Shown piece by piece: positions 33,865 to 42,148 of a stretch of DNA of 64,000 nucleotides. A program made the translations under genes and the position numbers. This stretch comes from Rhodanobacter sp. T12-5 (GTDB taxonomy: Bacteria > Pseudomonadota > Gammaproteobacteria > Xanthomonadales > Rhodanobacteraceae): positions 1 through 64,000 of the forward strand of contig NZ_NPKN01000010.1 in NCBI RefSeq assembly GCF_008329435.1. The letters are read 5' to 3'. Below the pieces are notes generated by a model. The model saw nothing but the letters and a program-made list of their open reading frames with translations. It was not told the origin of the DNA and did not search any database. Position 1 is the stretch's first letter, and each line of letters starts with the position of its first letter.

Positions 33865-34743
33865 ATGAACCCCTTCATCCGCACGTTGTGCATCGGCGCC
33901 GCTGTGGTCGCGGCAAGCCTGGCGCACGCGCACGATCCGCGCTGGAACCAGCCGCAGCAGCCGTTCCGCATCTACGGCAACAGTTGGTACGTGGGCACGC
34001 AAGGACTGGGCGTGATCCTGATCACCTCGCCGCAGGGCCACGTGCTGATCGACGGCACGATGGAAGAGAATGCCGCGCAGATCGAAGCGAACATCCGCGC
34101 GCTCGGTTTCCGCCTTCGCGACATCAAGCTGATCCTCAACTCGCATGCCCACTTCGACCACGCCGGGGCGATCGCCAGACTGGCACACGACAGCGGCGCC
34201 GCGGTGGCGGCAAGCGAGGCCGGTGCGAAAGAATTGCGTTCAGGCGGCAATGATCCGGACGACCCGCAGTACGGCATGGCGACGCGCTATCCGGCGGTTA
34301 CGCCAGTCAAGGTGATCGCCGATGGTGCTGCCGTTCGGGTGGGATCGGTGGCCATCACGGCGCACTACACGCCCGGCCACACGCCGGGAAGCACGTCGTG
34401 GACCTGGCTCTCCTGTGAAAAAGCACGCTGCGTGACGCTGGCCTACGTCGACAGTCTCACCGCGCTTGGCCACGATGGCTTCCGCTACAGCGACGACCCG
34501 GCGCGGGTCGCGCGTTTCCGCCGCTCCTTCGCCACGGTCGCCAGCTTGCCCTGCGACATCCTGATCACGCCACACCCCGACGCCAGCGGCTTCATGCAGA
34601 AGGTCGCCGCGCGCGATCGCGAGCATTCGTCCGCGGCATTGATCGATACCAGCGCGTGCAGGAACTACGCCGCAGCGGCGCGGCCGCGCTTCGAGGCGCG
34701 GTTGGCGAAGGAGCAGCAGGATGCGCGCGAAGCAGGCCAGTGA
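33865..34743 (+). CDS. Subclass B3 metallo-beta-lactamase
   Basis: A 292-residue exported zinc hydrolase. A Sec signal peptide (MNPFIRTLCIGAAVVAASLA, probable cleavage after AHA-23) precedes the MBL fold. Zinc ligands are visible: His94, His96, Asp98 and His99 in NSHAHFDHAG, His172 in PGHTPGSTSW and His237 in TPHPD, the full B3 set. The spacing and the WTWLSCEKARCVTLAYVDSL segment fit B3 enzymes (L1, THIN-B, GOB relatives), which can hydrolyse penicillins, cephalosporins and carbapenems. The start at 33865 is chosen for the signal peptide. The gene is single, with no mobile element beside it, so it looks chromosomal and resident. Confidence 0.88.
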   Translation: MNPFIRTLCIGAAVVAASLAHAHDPRWNQPQQPFRIYGNSWYVGTQGLGVILITSPQGHVLIDGTMEENAAQIEANIRALGFRLRDIKLILNSHAHFDHAGAIARLAHDSGAAVAASEAGAKELRSGGNDPDDPQYGMATRYPAVTPVKVIADGAAVRVGSVAITAHYTPGHTPGSTSWTWLSCEKARCVTLAYVDSLTALGHDGFRYSDDPARVARFRRSFATVASLPCDILITPHPDASGFMQKVAARDREHSSAALIDTSACRNYAAAARPRFEARLAKEQQDAREAGQ

Positions 34744-34761
34744 GCCGGCCTGCATGATGAA

Positions 34762-35685
34762 TCAGCGATCCAGCCAGACCTCCAGCCCCTGTGCATTCAG
34801 CTCGATGTCCATGCCCAGCAGTTGGCGCAAGGCGTCGCGCCCCTGGCCCCAGCCGTGGGCCGCGGCACCGGCCGCGTAGAGATCGGTCAGCGATTCCATC
34901 AGCGCGGCATGCCGGTCGGGTTTGCCGTCCGCGGCGCAGGCGAGATCCACCATCGCGTCGATCTGCGCATGCAGATCGACAGCCAAGCGTTCGACATTCT
35001 CCACCCGGCCGTAGTGGGTGAGGTACATCGCGTCGGGTTTCAGGGCGAGCAGTCGCTCGATCGACGCGTGCAGCGCCGGCGGATCGAACTGCACCGGCGA
35101 GGTGGTCGGCAGGATGAAAGGACCGTTCGCGGTATCGAACTCGCGATACGACAGGCCGAACACGTCACCGGTGAAGCAGGCGTTGGCGCGTTCGTCGTAC
35201 ACGGTGAGGTGATGCCTGGCATGACCGGGCGTGTCGATGCACCGCAACGGTCTGCCGGCCAGCTCCACCACATGCCCGTCCGGCGCCTCGATGACGCGCT
35301 CGGCAGGGATCGGGCGCAGCCTGCCGTAGGTCTGCTCCATCACCGCCTCGCCGTACACCGCGCTGGCGCCGGCCCACAGTACCGAGGGATCGATCATGTG
35401 GCGGGCGCCGCGCGGATGCACCACCAGCTTCGCGTTCGGCAACCGCGCGATCAGTTCGCCGGCGCCGCCGGCATGGTCCAGGTGTACATGGGTGAGGATC
35501 AACCAGTCCACCTCGGCAGCGGAGATTCCCGCCTCGTCCAGCGCCGCGAGCATGCGTGGCACGGCGAAATTCGTGCCGCAGTCGATGAAGGCGCCGCGCC
35601 GGTTCTCGAGCACCAGGTAGGCCGCGTCGAAGCGCGGCCGCACGAAGCCGGTGTCGATGGTGTGGATACCCTGGATGGAACTCAT
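34762..35685 (-). CDS. MBL-fold metallohydrolase
   Basis: A 307-residue cytosolic protein with the metallo-beta-lactamase fold: the metal motif HVHLDHAGGAGELIARLP, a further ligand in DTPGHARHHLTVYDE, the bridging Asp in CFTGDVFGLSY and a C-terminal His in YLTHYGRVE. It lacks a signal peptide and is not a beta-lactamase by layout; it is closer to glyoxalase-II-like hydrolases. The start at 35685 gives MSSIQGIHTIDTGF. It is convergent with the B3 lactamase, 18 bases away. The substrate is unknown. Confidence 0.87.
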   Translation of the reverse strand: MSSIQGIHTIDTGFVRPRFDAAYLVLENRRGAFIDCGTNFAVPRMLAALDEAGISAAEVDWLILTHVHLDHAGGAGELIARLPNAKLVVHPRGARHMIDPSVLWAGASAVYGEAVMEQTYGRLRPIPAERVIEAPDGHVVELAGRPLRCIDTPGHARHHLTVYDERANACFTGDVFGLSYREFDTANGPFILPTTSPVQFDPPALHASIERLLALKPDAMYLTHYGRVENVERLAVDLHAQIDAMVDLACAADGKPDRHAALMESLTDLYAAGAAAHGWGQGRDALRQLLGMDIELNAQGLEVWLDR

Positions 35686-35881
35686 GCGTGCCTCGCGATG
35701 CCTGGATTCGCCGAGGGTACCAGTTGCCCGGACCGGGTCGCCGCACCCTGGTCGAGCGGCGGCCGCCGGAAAGGTGCACTCTGCAGTGGCGCCGCCATGC
35801 CTCGGGAACCTTGGCGCGTGTCGCCGCATCCGATCTTCAGCGCCACCTTTTACCAACGCGATGCAACCAAAGGGGAATGAC

Positions 35882-36223
35882 ATGTTGCTCTATGCAGTTC
35901 TGGTTTTTGCGATTGCCGCCATCGGCGGCCTGGTGCTGGCTTCCAGCGTATTGCGCGGCAAGCTGGCGCCGTGGGCGATCTCGGTGCTGCACGCACTGCT
36001 CGGCGCCAGTGGCCTGGTGCTGTTGATCATCGTGGTGCTGCAGGGCGCGGCACCGGGCCGACTCACCGCCGCGCTGGCCCTGCTGGTGCTGGCGGCGTTG
36101 GGCGGCTTCTTCCTCGCCTCGTTCCACCTGCGCAAGCAGGTCGCACCGAAGGCCGTCGTGTTCGTCCATGCCGGAGTGGCGGTGGTCGGTTTCCTGACCC
36201 TGCTCAGCCTGCTGCTGGCCTGA
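35882..36223 (+). CDS. Small integral membrane protein (113 aa)
   Basis: Not recognised as a named family. The product has four hydrophobic helices (LLYAVLVFAIAAIGGLVLAS, SVLHALLGASGLVLLIIVVL, LTAALALLVLAALGGFFLAS and VVFVHAGVAVVGFLTLLSLL) with short basic loops, and conserved-looking His residues in helices two and four. AAAGGGGAATGAC precedes the ATG. It is followed 16 bases later by a DUF2231-like gene, also a four-helix protein, so the pair probably works together in the inner membrane. Confidence 0.8.
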   Translation: MLLYAVLVFAIAAIGGLVLASSVLRGKLAPWAISVLHALLGASGLVLLIIVVLQGAAPGRLTAALALLVLAALGGFFLASFHLRKQVAPKAVVFVHAGVAVVGFLTLLSLLLA

Positions 36224-36239
36224 GTAGGCAGGAATCGCC

Positions 36240-36668
36240 ATGCGCCACCCACTGCATCCGGCCCTGGTCCATTTCCCGATCGCCTGCTGGTCGCTGGCCA
36301 CGGCGGCGGATCTGGCCAGCCTCGCCTGGGGCGAGCCGGCGTGGCGGTTTGCCGGCGTAATGCTGCTGGCGGGGATCGGTTTCTCGATTCCCGCCATGCT
36401 GGCCGGCTTTGTCGAACTGGCGAAGGTCGCGGAGGACAATCCGGCGATCAAGGACGTCAACCGGCACATGATTTTGGTGATGAACGCGCTGGCCTTCTAC
36501 ACGGCCAGCCTGTTCCTGCGTCTGCAGGGAACCCGTCTGGCCGAACCCGGCGCGCTCGCGATCGGGCTTAGCGTGGTGGGCTTCCTGTCACTGTGCGTTG
36601 CCGGCTGGCTCGGCGGCAAGCTGGTGTACACGCATCGACTGGGCGTCAAGTCGCTGCCGCCGGCGTAG
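36240..36668 (+). CDS. DUF2231-like membrane protein
   Basis: A 142-residue four-helix membrane protein opening with MRHPLHPALVHFPIACWSLA, the His-rich start typical of DUF2231 (HPxHP-xxVHFP). Later helices are VMLLAGIGFSIPAMLAGFVE, a segment around MILVMNALAFYTASLFL, and IGLSVVGFLSLCVAGWLGGK. DUF2231 proteins often accompany haem or redox membrane proteins but have no defined role. It probably forms an operon with the gene at 35882 and overlaps the convergent glycosylase gene by 23 bases. Confidence 0.85.
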   Translation: MRHPLHPALVHFPIACWSLATAADLASLAWGEPAWRFAGVMLLAGIGFSIPAMLAGFVELAKVAEDNPAIKDVNRHMILVMNALAFYTASLFLRLQGTRLAEPGALAIGLSVVGFLSLCVAGWLGGKLVYTHRLGVKSLPPA

Positions 36669-37299
36669 CTCCTTTCACGGGGCGCGGCACGCGCCACAGA
36701 TACCAGGCAGCGGCCGTGCGATGCGGGCTCCAGGCCTGGCCGATCGCCGCCATCGCCTTCGGCGTGGGTGCGGTGTCGAGCGACTTGAGCAGGCGATAGC
36801 CTTCGCGCACGCCGAAATCGTCGGCGGGCAGGATGTCCGGCCGGGCCAGGCTGTAGATCAGGAACATCTCCACGGTCCAGCGGCCGATGCCTTTCAATGC
36901 GCTCAGCCGGGTGACGAGTTCGTCATCCGGCAACTCCCGCGCGCTGGATAGATCCGGCACCACGCCGCTCAGTGTGGCCGCGGCGATGCCGCGGATCGTT
37001 TCGATCTTGCGCGCCGAGAAACCGCAGGCACGCAGCGCCCCGGTGTCGGCGTCGAGCACTTGCGTCGGCGATGGAAACGGCTGCTGCGGATGCAGTGCCA
37101 GCATGCGCGCCAGGATCGCGTCGCCGGCCCGCACGTGCAATTGCTGGTAGGCCACCGCACGCACCAGCGCCTCGAACGGTTCGCGCGCGGGCTTGGGCTC
37201 ATGCCCGCACGGGCCGAGTCGCGAGATCAGGCCAGCCCAGTCGGCATCGATCGCGGCCAGTGCGGCCGCGGCGTCGGGCGTTGAGGGCTTGCGCTTCAT
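36646..37299 (-). CDS. DNA-3-methyladenine glycosylase II (AlkA-like)
   Basis: A 217-residue base-excision glycosylase of the HhH-GPD superfamily: the helix-hairpin-helix LSALKGIGRWTVEMFLIYSL followed by the catalytic Asp in ARPDILPADDFGVREGY. It lacks the extra N-terminal domain of E. coli AlkA and resembles the compact AlkA/MagIII-type enzymes that excise N3-methyladenine and related lesions. The start at 37299 gives MKRKPSTPDAA. It is the last gene of the ada operon; its start lies just before the alkB stop. Confidence 0.92.
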   Translation of the reverse strand: MKRKPSTPDAAAALAAIDADWAGLISRLGPCGHEPKPAREPFEALVRAVAYQQLHVRAGDAILARMLALHPQQPFPSPTQVLDADTGALRACGFSARKIETIRGIAAATLSGVVPDLSSARELPDDELVTRLSALKGIGRWTVEMFLIYSLARPDILPADDFGVREGYRLLKSLDTAPTPKAMAAIGQAWSPHRTAAAWYLWRVPRPVKGATPAAAT

Positions 37300-37303
37300 C
37301 CCG

Positions 37304-37963
37304 TCACGGGCCGGCACGGCGGAAGGTCAGGTTGATCCGGGATTCGCCGAGTACGTCATGGCGATTCGGCTTGAGCGGCAACACGCCGTGGTAACGCAAC
37401 CGGGACGCACCGCCCCACACCACCACATCGCCATGCGCCAATGGCACGCGCCGTGGCCGATCCGAGCGCTGCATGCCACCAAACAGGAATACCGCGGGAA
37501 TGCCCAGCGACACGGAGACGATGGGCTGCGCAAAGTCGTGTTCGTTGCGGTCCTGGTGCAGGGTCAGGCGGGTGCCGGGCCGATAACGATTGATCAGGCA
37601 GGCATCCGGCACGAAGGCGCCGAACCCGGCTTGTGCCGCCGCCGCACCGGCCAGCCCCAGGAAAACCTCCGGCATCGATGGCCATGACCTGCCGCTGTCC
37701 GGATCGACCCGGTCGTAGCGATAGCCGCGACGGTCACTTACCCAGCCCAGCGTCCCGGCATTGGTCATGCCTACCGACATGCGGAAACCGCCCGGCGTGA
37801 CCAGGTGGCGAAATGGCGCCTGCGCCACGATGCGGTCGAGCGCCTGCAGCAAAGGCGACTCGTCGACCAGCGCAAACCCGCGCAGGACCACCGCGCCTTC
37901 GCACAACGGCTCGTCGCCGGATTCGGGTCCACTGGCAGTGGCGAACAGATCGGTCGTGATCAT
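37304..37963 (-). CDS. alkB: Alkylated DNA repair dioxygenase AlkB
   Basis: AlkB oxidatively demethylates N1-methyladenine and N3-methylcytosine. The 219-residue product has the 2-oxoglutarate/iron core intact: His136 and Asp138 in TRLTLHQDRNEHDFAQPIVS, His192 in LRYHGVLPLK, and the 2OG-binding Arg209 and Arg215 in RINLTFR. The substrate lid motif GWVSDRRGYRYDRVDPDSG is also present. The ATG at 37963 overlaps the stop of the upstream oxygenase (ATGA). Confidence 0.96.
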   Translation of the reverse strand: MITTDLFATASGPESGDEPLCEGAVVLRGFALVDESPLLQALDRIVAQAPFRHLVTPGGFRMSVGMTNAGTLGWVSDRRGYRYDRVDPDSGRSWPSMPEVFLGLAGAAAAQAGFGAFVPDACLINRYRPGTRLTLHQDRNEHDFAQPIVSVSLGIPAVFLFGGMQRSDRPRRVPLAHGDVVVWGGASRLRYHGVLPLKPNRHDVLGESRINLTFRRAGP

Positions 37964-38688
37964 GCGGCGTCGTGAAAGATGATGCCGAGCGTATGCCGAT
38001 GGCCGCTGCGCACGCGACTGACGCCATGGCGCAGGTTCACCCGGTAGCTGCCACGCGTGCCCGGCACGGGCCGCTGATGCACCGCGAAGATCACGGCATC
38101 GCCCTGACGCCACGGCAACACGTCGACCCGCGACTGCATCCGTGGCCGCTGTTCGGTCAGCACGAATTCGCCACCACTGAAATCACGGACCGGTTCGGAC
38201 AACAGGACCGCGACCTGCAGCGGAAACACGTGCTCGCCATAGAGATCCTGATACAGGCAGTTGTAGTCGCCCGCGCCGTACTGGAGCAGCAGCGGGGTAG
38301 GGCGGGACTGGCCGGCGGCGTGGCAGCGCTGGAGGAAAGCGGCATGCGTGTCGGGATAGCGCACCTCGCTGCCCATCGCCGCGTTCCAGCGATTCGCGAT
38401 CGGCACCAGCCGCGGGTAGACCGTGTCGCGCAGGCTGGCCACCGCGTCCGGCAGCGGATAGCTGAAGTATTTGTATTCGCCGCGCCCGAACCCGTGCCGG
38501 CCCATCACGACCCGGCTGCGAAACAGCGCGTCATGCGGATACAGCCCGGCCAGCGCGCGACATTCCTGCGGCGACAACAGGGCATCGAGCATCGCGCAAC
38601 CGTACGCGTCGAGTTCGCCGGTGATGGCACCCCAGTCGACAACCCGCAACCGCGCGTCAATATCGACCGCCGCGGCAACCGCGTTCAT
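37960..38688 (-). CDS. 2OG-Fe(II) oxygenase-like protein inside the ada operon (Oxygenase-NA type)
   Basis: A 242-residue protein coded between ada and alkB and overlapping both by four bases. It resembles the DUF2086/Oxygenase-NA family of putative 2OG-Fe(II) oxygenases linked to alkylation repair: YKYFSYPLPDAVASLRDTVY, FPLQVAVLLSEP, FSGGEFVLTEQRPRMQSR, GDAVIFAVHQRPV and the C-terminal RVNLRHGVSRVRSGHRHTLG. Where the first iron ligands (HxD) would be expected, the sequence reads Tyr146-Gln-Asp148 (CLYQDLYGEHVF); the Tyr codon is TAT, one base from His. The protein may therefore be inactive as an oxygenase or bind metal differently. The substrate is unknown. Confidence 0.85.
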   Translation of the reverse strand: MNAVAAAVDIDARLRVVDWGAITGELDAYGCAMLDALLSPQECRALAGLYPHDALFRSRVVMGRHGFGRGEYKYFSYPLPDAVASLRDTVYPRLVPIANRWNAAMGSEVRYPDTHAAFLQRCHAAGQSRPTPLLLQYGAGDYNCLYQDLYGEHVFPLQVAVLLSEPVRDFSGGEFVLTEQRPRMQSRVDVLPWRQGDAVIFAVHQRPVPGTRGSYRVNLRHGVSRVRSGHRHTLGIIFHDAA

Positions 38689-39761
38689 GCCCTGGCCTCG
38701 CGATCCAGCAGGGCGCGCTTGCGTTCCACGCCCCAGCGGTAACCGGACAGGCCGCCGTCGTTGCGCACCACGCGATGGCACGGAATAGCCACCGCCAGCA
38801 TGTTCGCCGCACACGCACCGGCGACAGCGCGTACCGCTCGGGGCGAGCCGACACGACGCGCGATCTCGCTGTAGCTGACCGTGGCGCCGGCAGGAATCTC
38901 GCGCAACGCCTGCCATACGCGCTGCTGGAACGCCGTGCCGCGCACGTCCAGCGGCAGGTCCAACCCGATCGCCGGTGCCTCGACGAAGCCGATCACGGTG
39001 GCCACCCGCTGCTCATAAGCCGGGTCGGCACCGATCAGGTTGGCCCTGGGGAAGCGGTCCTGCAGCTCGCGCACCAGGGCGTCCGGGTCGTCGCCGAGCA
39101 GGATCGCGCAGACGCCGCGCCCGCTCTGCGCCACCAGGATCGCACCCAGCGAGCATTCGCCGATTGCAAAGTGGATGTCGTTGTCGGCGCCGCCGGCACG
39201 GTAGCTGGACGGCGTCATGCCCAACACCTGGTTGGAGGTCGCGTAGAAACGGCTGCTGGCGTTGTAGCCGGCGTCGAAGATCGCCTCGGTCACCGTGCCG
39301 CCCCGGCCCAGCTCGCTGCGCACGCGACCGGCACGATGCGCGGCCGCGTATTGTTTTGGCGTCACCCCGGTGACGGCCTTGAAGATGCGATGGAAATGGA
39401 ACGGACTCAGGCCGGACGGTTGTGTCAGCTGTTCCAGCGTGGGTGCGGTTTCGGCCTGTTCGATCTGCCGGCAGGCTTCGGTGACCATCGCGGCATGCTG
39501 TTCCGGCAGCGACGGCCGATCCGGCTTGCAGCGCTTGCACGGACGAAAACCGGCGCGCTCGGCGGCGGCCGCGGAATCGTGGAACATCACGTTTTCCGGA
39601 CGCGCCGGACGCGCGCCGCAAGACGGCCGGCAGTACACGCCGGTGGTCCGGACCGAGTAGAAGAACCTCCCGTCGGCACGCGCGTCGCGGGCCTGCACCG
39701 CGGCCCAACGTGGATCGTTCTGGGTGGCGGCCGATGCCGCATGTTTGTCGAAAGTCTTCAT
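38685..39761 (-). CDS. ada: Ada: methylphosphotriester/O6-methylguanine methyltransferase and activator
   Basis: Ada repairs methylphosphotriesters and O6-methylguanine by irreversible transfer to its own cysteines, and when methylated on the N-terminal site activates the adaptive response. The 358-residue product has the zinc/methyl-acceptor cysteines Cys44, Cys48, Cys75 and Cys78 (GVYCRPSCGARPARPENV, RPCKRCKPD), an AraC-type helix-turn-helix (PSGLSPFHFHRIFKAVTGVT) and the MGMT domain with acceptor Cys328 in VAIPCHRVVRN. The start at 39761 gives MKTFDKHAAS. A predicted Ada box lies upstream. It is first in ada-oxygenase-alkB-alkA-like, all coupled by short overlaps. Confidence 0.96.
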   Translation of the reverse strand: MKTFDKHAASAATQNDPRWAAVQARDARADGRFFYSVRTTGVYCRPSCGARPARPENVMFHDSAAAAERAGFRPCKRCKPDRPSLPEQHAAMVTEACRQIEQAETAPTLEQLTQPSGLSPFHFHRIFKAVTGVTPKQYAAAHRAGRVRSELGRGGTVTEAIFDAGYNASSRFYATSNQVLGMTPSSYRAGGADNDIHFAIGECSLGAILVAQSGRGVCAILLGDDPDALVRELQDRFPRANLIGADPAYEQRVATVIGFVEAPAIGLDLPLDVRGTAFQQRVWQALREIPAGATVSYSEIARRVGSPRAVRAVAGACAANMLAVAIPCHRVVRNDGGLSGYRWGVERKRALLDREARA

Positions 39762-39779
39762 GATCGTGCTCTCCGCAAG

Positions 39780-39785
39780 ATTATC
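39780..39785 (-). promoter_or_regulatory. Candidate -10 box of the ada promoter
   Basis: GATAAT on the minus strand, about 20 bases before the ada start codon. No good -35 is seen 17 bases upstream (GATCCG), which fits an activator-dependent promoter. Confidence 0.45.
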
Positions 39786-39833
39786 GCGCATGACTCAATC
39801 TACGGATCGGCAACGCCTGCGGCACTCCGGGTC

Positions 39834-39846
39834 TTGCGTTTGAATT
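39834..39846 (-). promoter_or_regulatory. Predicted Ada box
   Basis: AATTCAAACGCAA on the minus strand fits the E. coli Ada-binding pattern AAT-N6-GCAA and is close to the E. coli ada site (AATTAAAGCGCAA). It lies about 60-70 bases upstream of the predicted start of ada transcription, a position suited to activation, and between ada and the quinone oxidoreductase gene that ends at 39858. Confidence 0.65.
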
Positions 39847-39857
39847 CGAACGGCGCG

Positions 39858-40874
39858 CTACGGAACCTGGTGTTCCCATTGCAGCACCAGCTTGCCGATA
39901 TGGGTGCTGCTTTCCATCAGCGCATGCGCTTGCGCCGCCTCGACAGCAGGAAATACCCGATGGATCACCGGCCGTATCCGGCCGTCCTCGAGCAGCGGCC
40001 AGACCTTGTCGTGCAGCTGCCCGGCAATGGCACCCTTGAACGACACCGGTCGCGCACGCAACGTGGAACCGGTGAGGGTGAGGCGGCGTCGCATGATGAC
40101 TCCGGCATCGATGTCGGCCGTGCGGCCACCGAGTGTGGCGATGATCACCAGCCGACCACCTTCGGCCAGCGCGTCGAGTTCGCGCGGGATGTAGTCGCCG
40201 GCGACCATGTCCAGGATCACGTCCACGCCGCGCCCCGCGGTCGCCTGTTTCAGGACCTCGACGAAGTCCTGCTTGCGGTAATTGATCGCCCGTTCGGCAC
40301 CGAGTCCTTCGCATGCCGCACATTTTTCCACGCTCCCTGCCGTGGCAAACACGCGATGGCCGAACGCGCGTGCCAACTGGATCGCGGTCACCCCGATACC
40401 GCTGGAACCGCCTTGTACAAGCACCGTTTCGTGCGGGCCGCCTTCGCCACGGCCCAGATGGCCGCGCTCGAACAGATTGCTCCATACGGTGAAATAGTTC
40501 TCCGGCAGCGCCGCCGCCTCGACTATCGACAGTCCCTTCGGAATGGGCAGGCATTGCAGTAGCGGCGCCGCGGCATATTCCGCGTAGCCACCGCCGGCAA
40601 GCAGGGCGCACACCGCGTCGCCCGGCTTGAGCCCGAACGGATTGCCGCGACTGAAGTCGCCTTCCAGCAGTACGCCGGCCACCTCCAGTCCCGGCAGATC
40701 CGACGCTCCGGGCGGCGGGGCGTAGTTGCCTTGGCGCTGGAACACGTCCGGACGATTGACGCCAGCCACCGCCACCTTGATCAGCACCTCGCCAGGACCC
40801 GCCTTCGGGATGGGCCGTTCGGTCAGCTGCAATACCGCCGGGGTGCCGGGACGGGTGATCTCGATGGCCTGCAT
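39858..40874 (-). CDS. NAD(P)H:quinone oxidoreductase-like MDR protein
   Basis: A 338-residue zinc-free member of the medium-chain dehydrogenase/reductase family, quinone-oxidoreductase (PIG3/QOR) type: MQAIEITRPGTPAVLQLTER, the GVNRPDVFQRQGNYAPPPGA motif, and the nucleotide-binding VLVQGGSSGIGVTAIQLARA. It lacks the zinc-binding cysteines of alcohol dehydrogenases. It is transcribed with the pirin gene upstream (40-base gap); both may respond to electrophile or quinone stress, but this is inference from family. Confidence 0.9.
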   Translation of the reverse strand: MQAIEITRPGTPAVLQLTERPIPKAGPGEVLIKVAVAGVNRPDVFQRQGNYAPPPGASDLPGLEVAGVLLEGDFSRGNPFGLKPGDAVCALLAGGGYAEYAAAPLLQCLPIPKGLSIVEAAALPENYFTVWSNLFERGHLGRGEGGPHETVLVQGGSSGIGVTAIQLARAFGHRVFATAGSVEKCAACEGLGAERAINYRKQDFVEVLKQATAGRGVDVILDMVAGDYIPRELDALAEGGRLVIIATLGGRTADIDAGVIMRRRLTLTGSTLRARPVSFKGAIAGQLHDKVWPLLEDGRIRPVIHRVFPAVEAAQAHALMESSTHIGKLVLQWEHQVP

Positions 40875-40913
40875 GGGGCTACTCCTGGGTGATGTTCAGG
40901 GCGTGTCTGCGGT

Positions 40914-41615
40914 TCAGGGCGCAGTGTCGACCAGCACCAGTTCTGCATCTTCCAGTGCCGTCACGCGCAGTACCGTTTCATCCCGAATGGCGGCGCCATC
41001 CCGCGCGTCGAGCTTCACGCCGTTAAGTTCGACCGCGCCCTGTGCCGGCACCAGGTACGCGTAACGGCCCGCGCCCAGCGTGTACTCGGTGGATTCGCCG
41101 GCCTTGAGCGTGGCGCCCAGCACGCGCGCGTCGGTGCGCAGCGGCAGCGCCTCGGTATCCTCCTTGAAACCGCTGGCCAGGGTGACAAAGCGACCTGAAC
41201 GATCCCCCTTGGGAAACGGCCGTGCTCCCCACGATGGCGGCTTGCCGCTCTCGCCGGGGATGATCCAGATCTGGAAGATGCGCGTGGTCCCGTCTTCCAG
41301 GTTGTACTCGGCGTGGGTGATGCCGCTGCCCGCGCTCATCACCTGCACGTCGCCGGCCTCGGTGCGACCTTCGTTGCCGAGGCTGTCCTTGTGGCTGATC
41401 GCGCCTTCGCGCACGTAGGTGATGATTTCCATGTCCGCATGCGGATGCGGCGGAAAGCCGCTCTGCGCGGCAATGGTGTCGTCGTTCCACACGCGCAGCG
41501 CACCCCAGCCCATGCGGTCGGGATCGTGGTAGCCCGCGAACGAGAAATGATGCTTGGCCTTGAGCCAGCCGTGGTCGGCTCCGCCCAGGCTGTCGAAGGG
41601 TCTGCGTTCAATCAT
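40914..41615 (-). CDS. Pirin family protein
   Basis: A 233-residue bicupin. The N-terminal cupin holds the metal-binding residues of pirins (FPPHPHADMEIITYVREGAI, SAGSGITHAEYN with the conserved His and Glu). YhhW-type pirins have quercetinase activity in vitro and others act as redox sensors. The C-terminal cupin is degenerate. The start at 41615 gives MIERRPFDSLGG; upstream coding potential is lost. It precedes the quinone oxidoreductase gene on the same strand. Confidence 0.92.
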   Translation of the reverse strand: MIERRPFDSLGGADHGWLKAKHHFSFAGYHDPDRMGWGALRVWNDDTIAAQSGFPPHPHADMEIITYVREGAISHKDSLGNEGRTEAGDVQVMSAGSGITHAEYNLEDGTTRIFQIWIIPGESGKPPSWGARPFPKGDRSGRFVTLASGFKEDTEALPLRTDARVLGATLKAGESTEYTLGAGRYAYLVPAQGAVELNGVKLDARDGAAIRDETVLRVTALEDAELVLVDTAP

Positions 41616-42148
41616 GGGGTGTTCTCCTGCGCATTGCGCCAGTGGGAGTGCATAGCATGGGGTTGCGCTGTGGCGGCGTGAACCGGCGCGGAGGAAACAC
41701 ATTGTTGCCTGATCGGCACGCCGGCCGCCACGCTGGCCGCCACGCGCGCCACTACCGATGCCAATGGAGCGGCCGCATCGGGCGAGGGGATCGTTGCGGG
41801 GGCGAGTCTCCGCTGGCGGCGACAAGCGCTTCCAATCTCCAATCGTGCTGGCATTGACCTGCATCAACGAAGGAATGCCAGCCCCGCCTAACCTGAAACC
41901 AGGGATCGTCCCGAACCCGGATCGATGGAGGCGACCGGCCCCAGGCTGACGCGGCGCGATCCGCGCGCGCCGCATTCTTCAATATCGCAATCGGCTCCGT
42001 GTGCGCCGGCGTTCCTCCGAGAGCCAGCCGTGCCCTTCAACGACGCAGTGTGGCCGTATTCCGCTCTGCAAACCCGATAGGCAAAGACGCGGTGGGGAGC
42101 GCCCGCCGGGCCGAAGTCGCGAGTTACAACGACAGGGAGAACGTTCAC
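41616..42148. other. Non-coding stretch upstream of tyrosinase 1
   Basis: No convincing gene. It contains a 9-base inverted repeat (GCTGGCATT at 41847-41855 and AATGCCAGC at 41874-41882, 18 bases apart) that could be a regulator site, and an imperfect short repeat of GCCGCCACGC near 41725-41750. Promoters of pirin (leftward) and tyrosinase 1 (rightward) should lie here. Confidence 0.5.

Noticed and set aside
34762-35685. Second beta-lactamase next to the B3 enzyme
   Set aside because: It has the MBL fold but no signal peptide and a glyoxalase-II-like layout, so it is reported only as a metallohydrolase.
41725-41750. Short GCCGCCACGC-like direct repeats upstream of tyrosinase 1
   Set aside because: Imperfect and compatible with chance in GC-rich DNA; not regular enough for a CRISPR array or iteron set. 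No CRISPR-like array was seen anywhere in the window.
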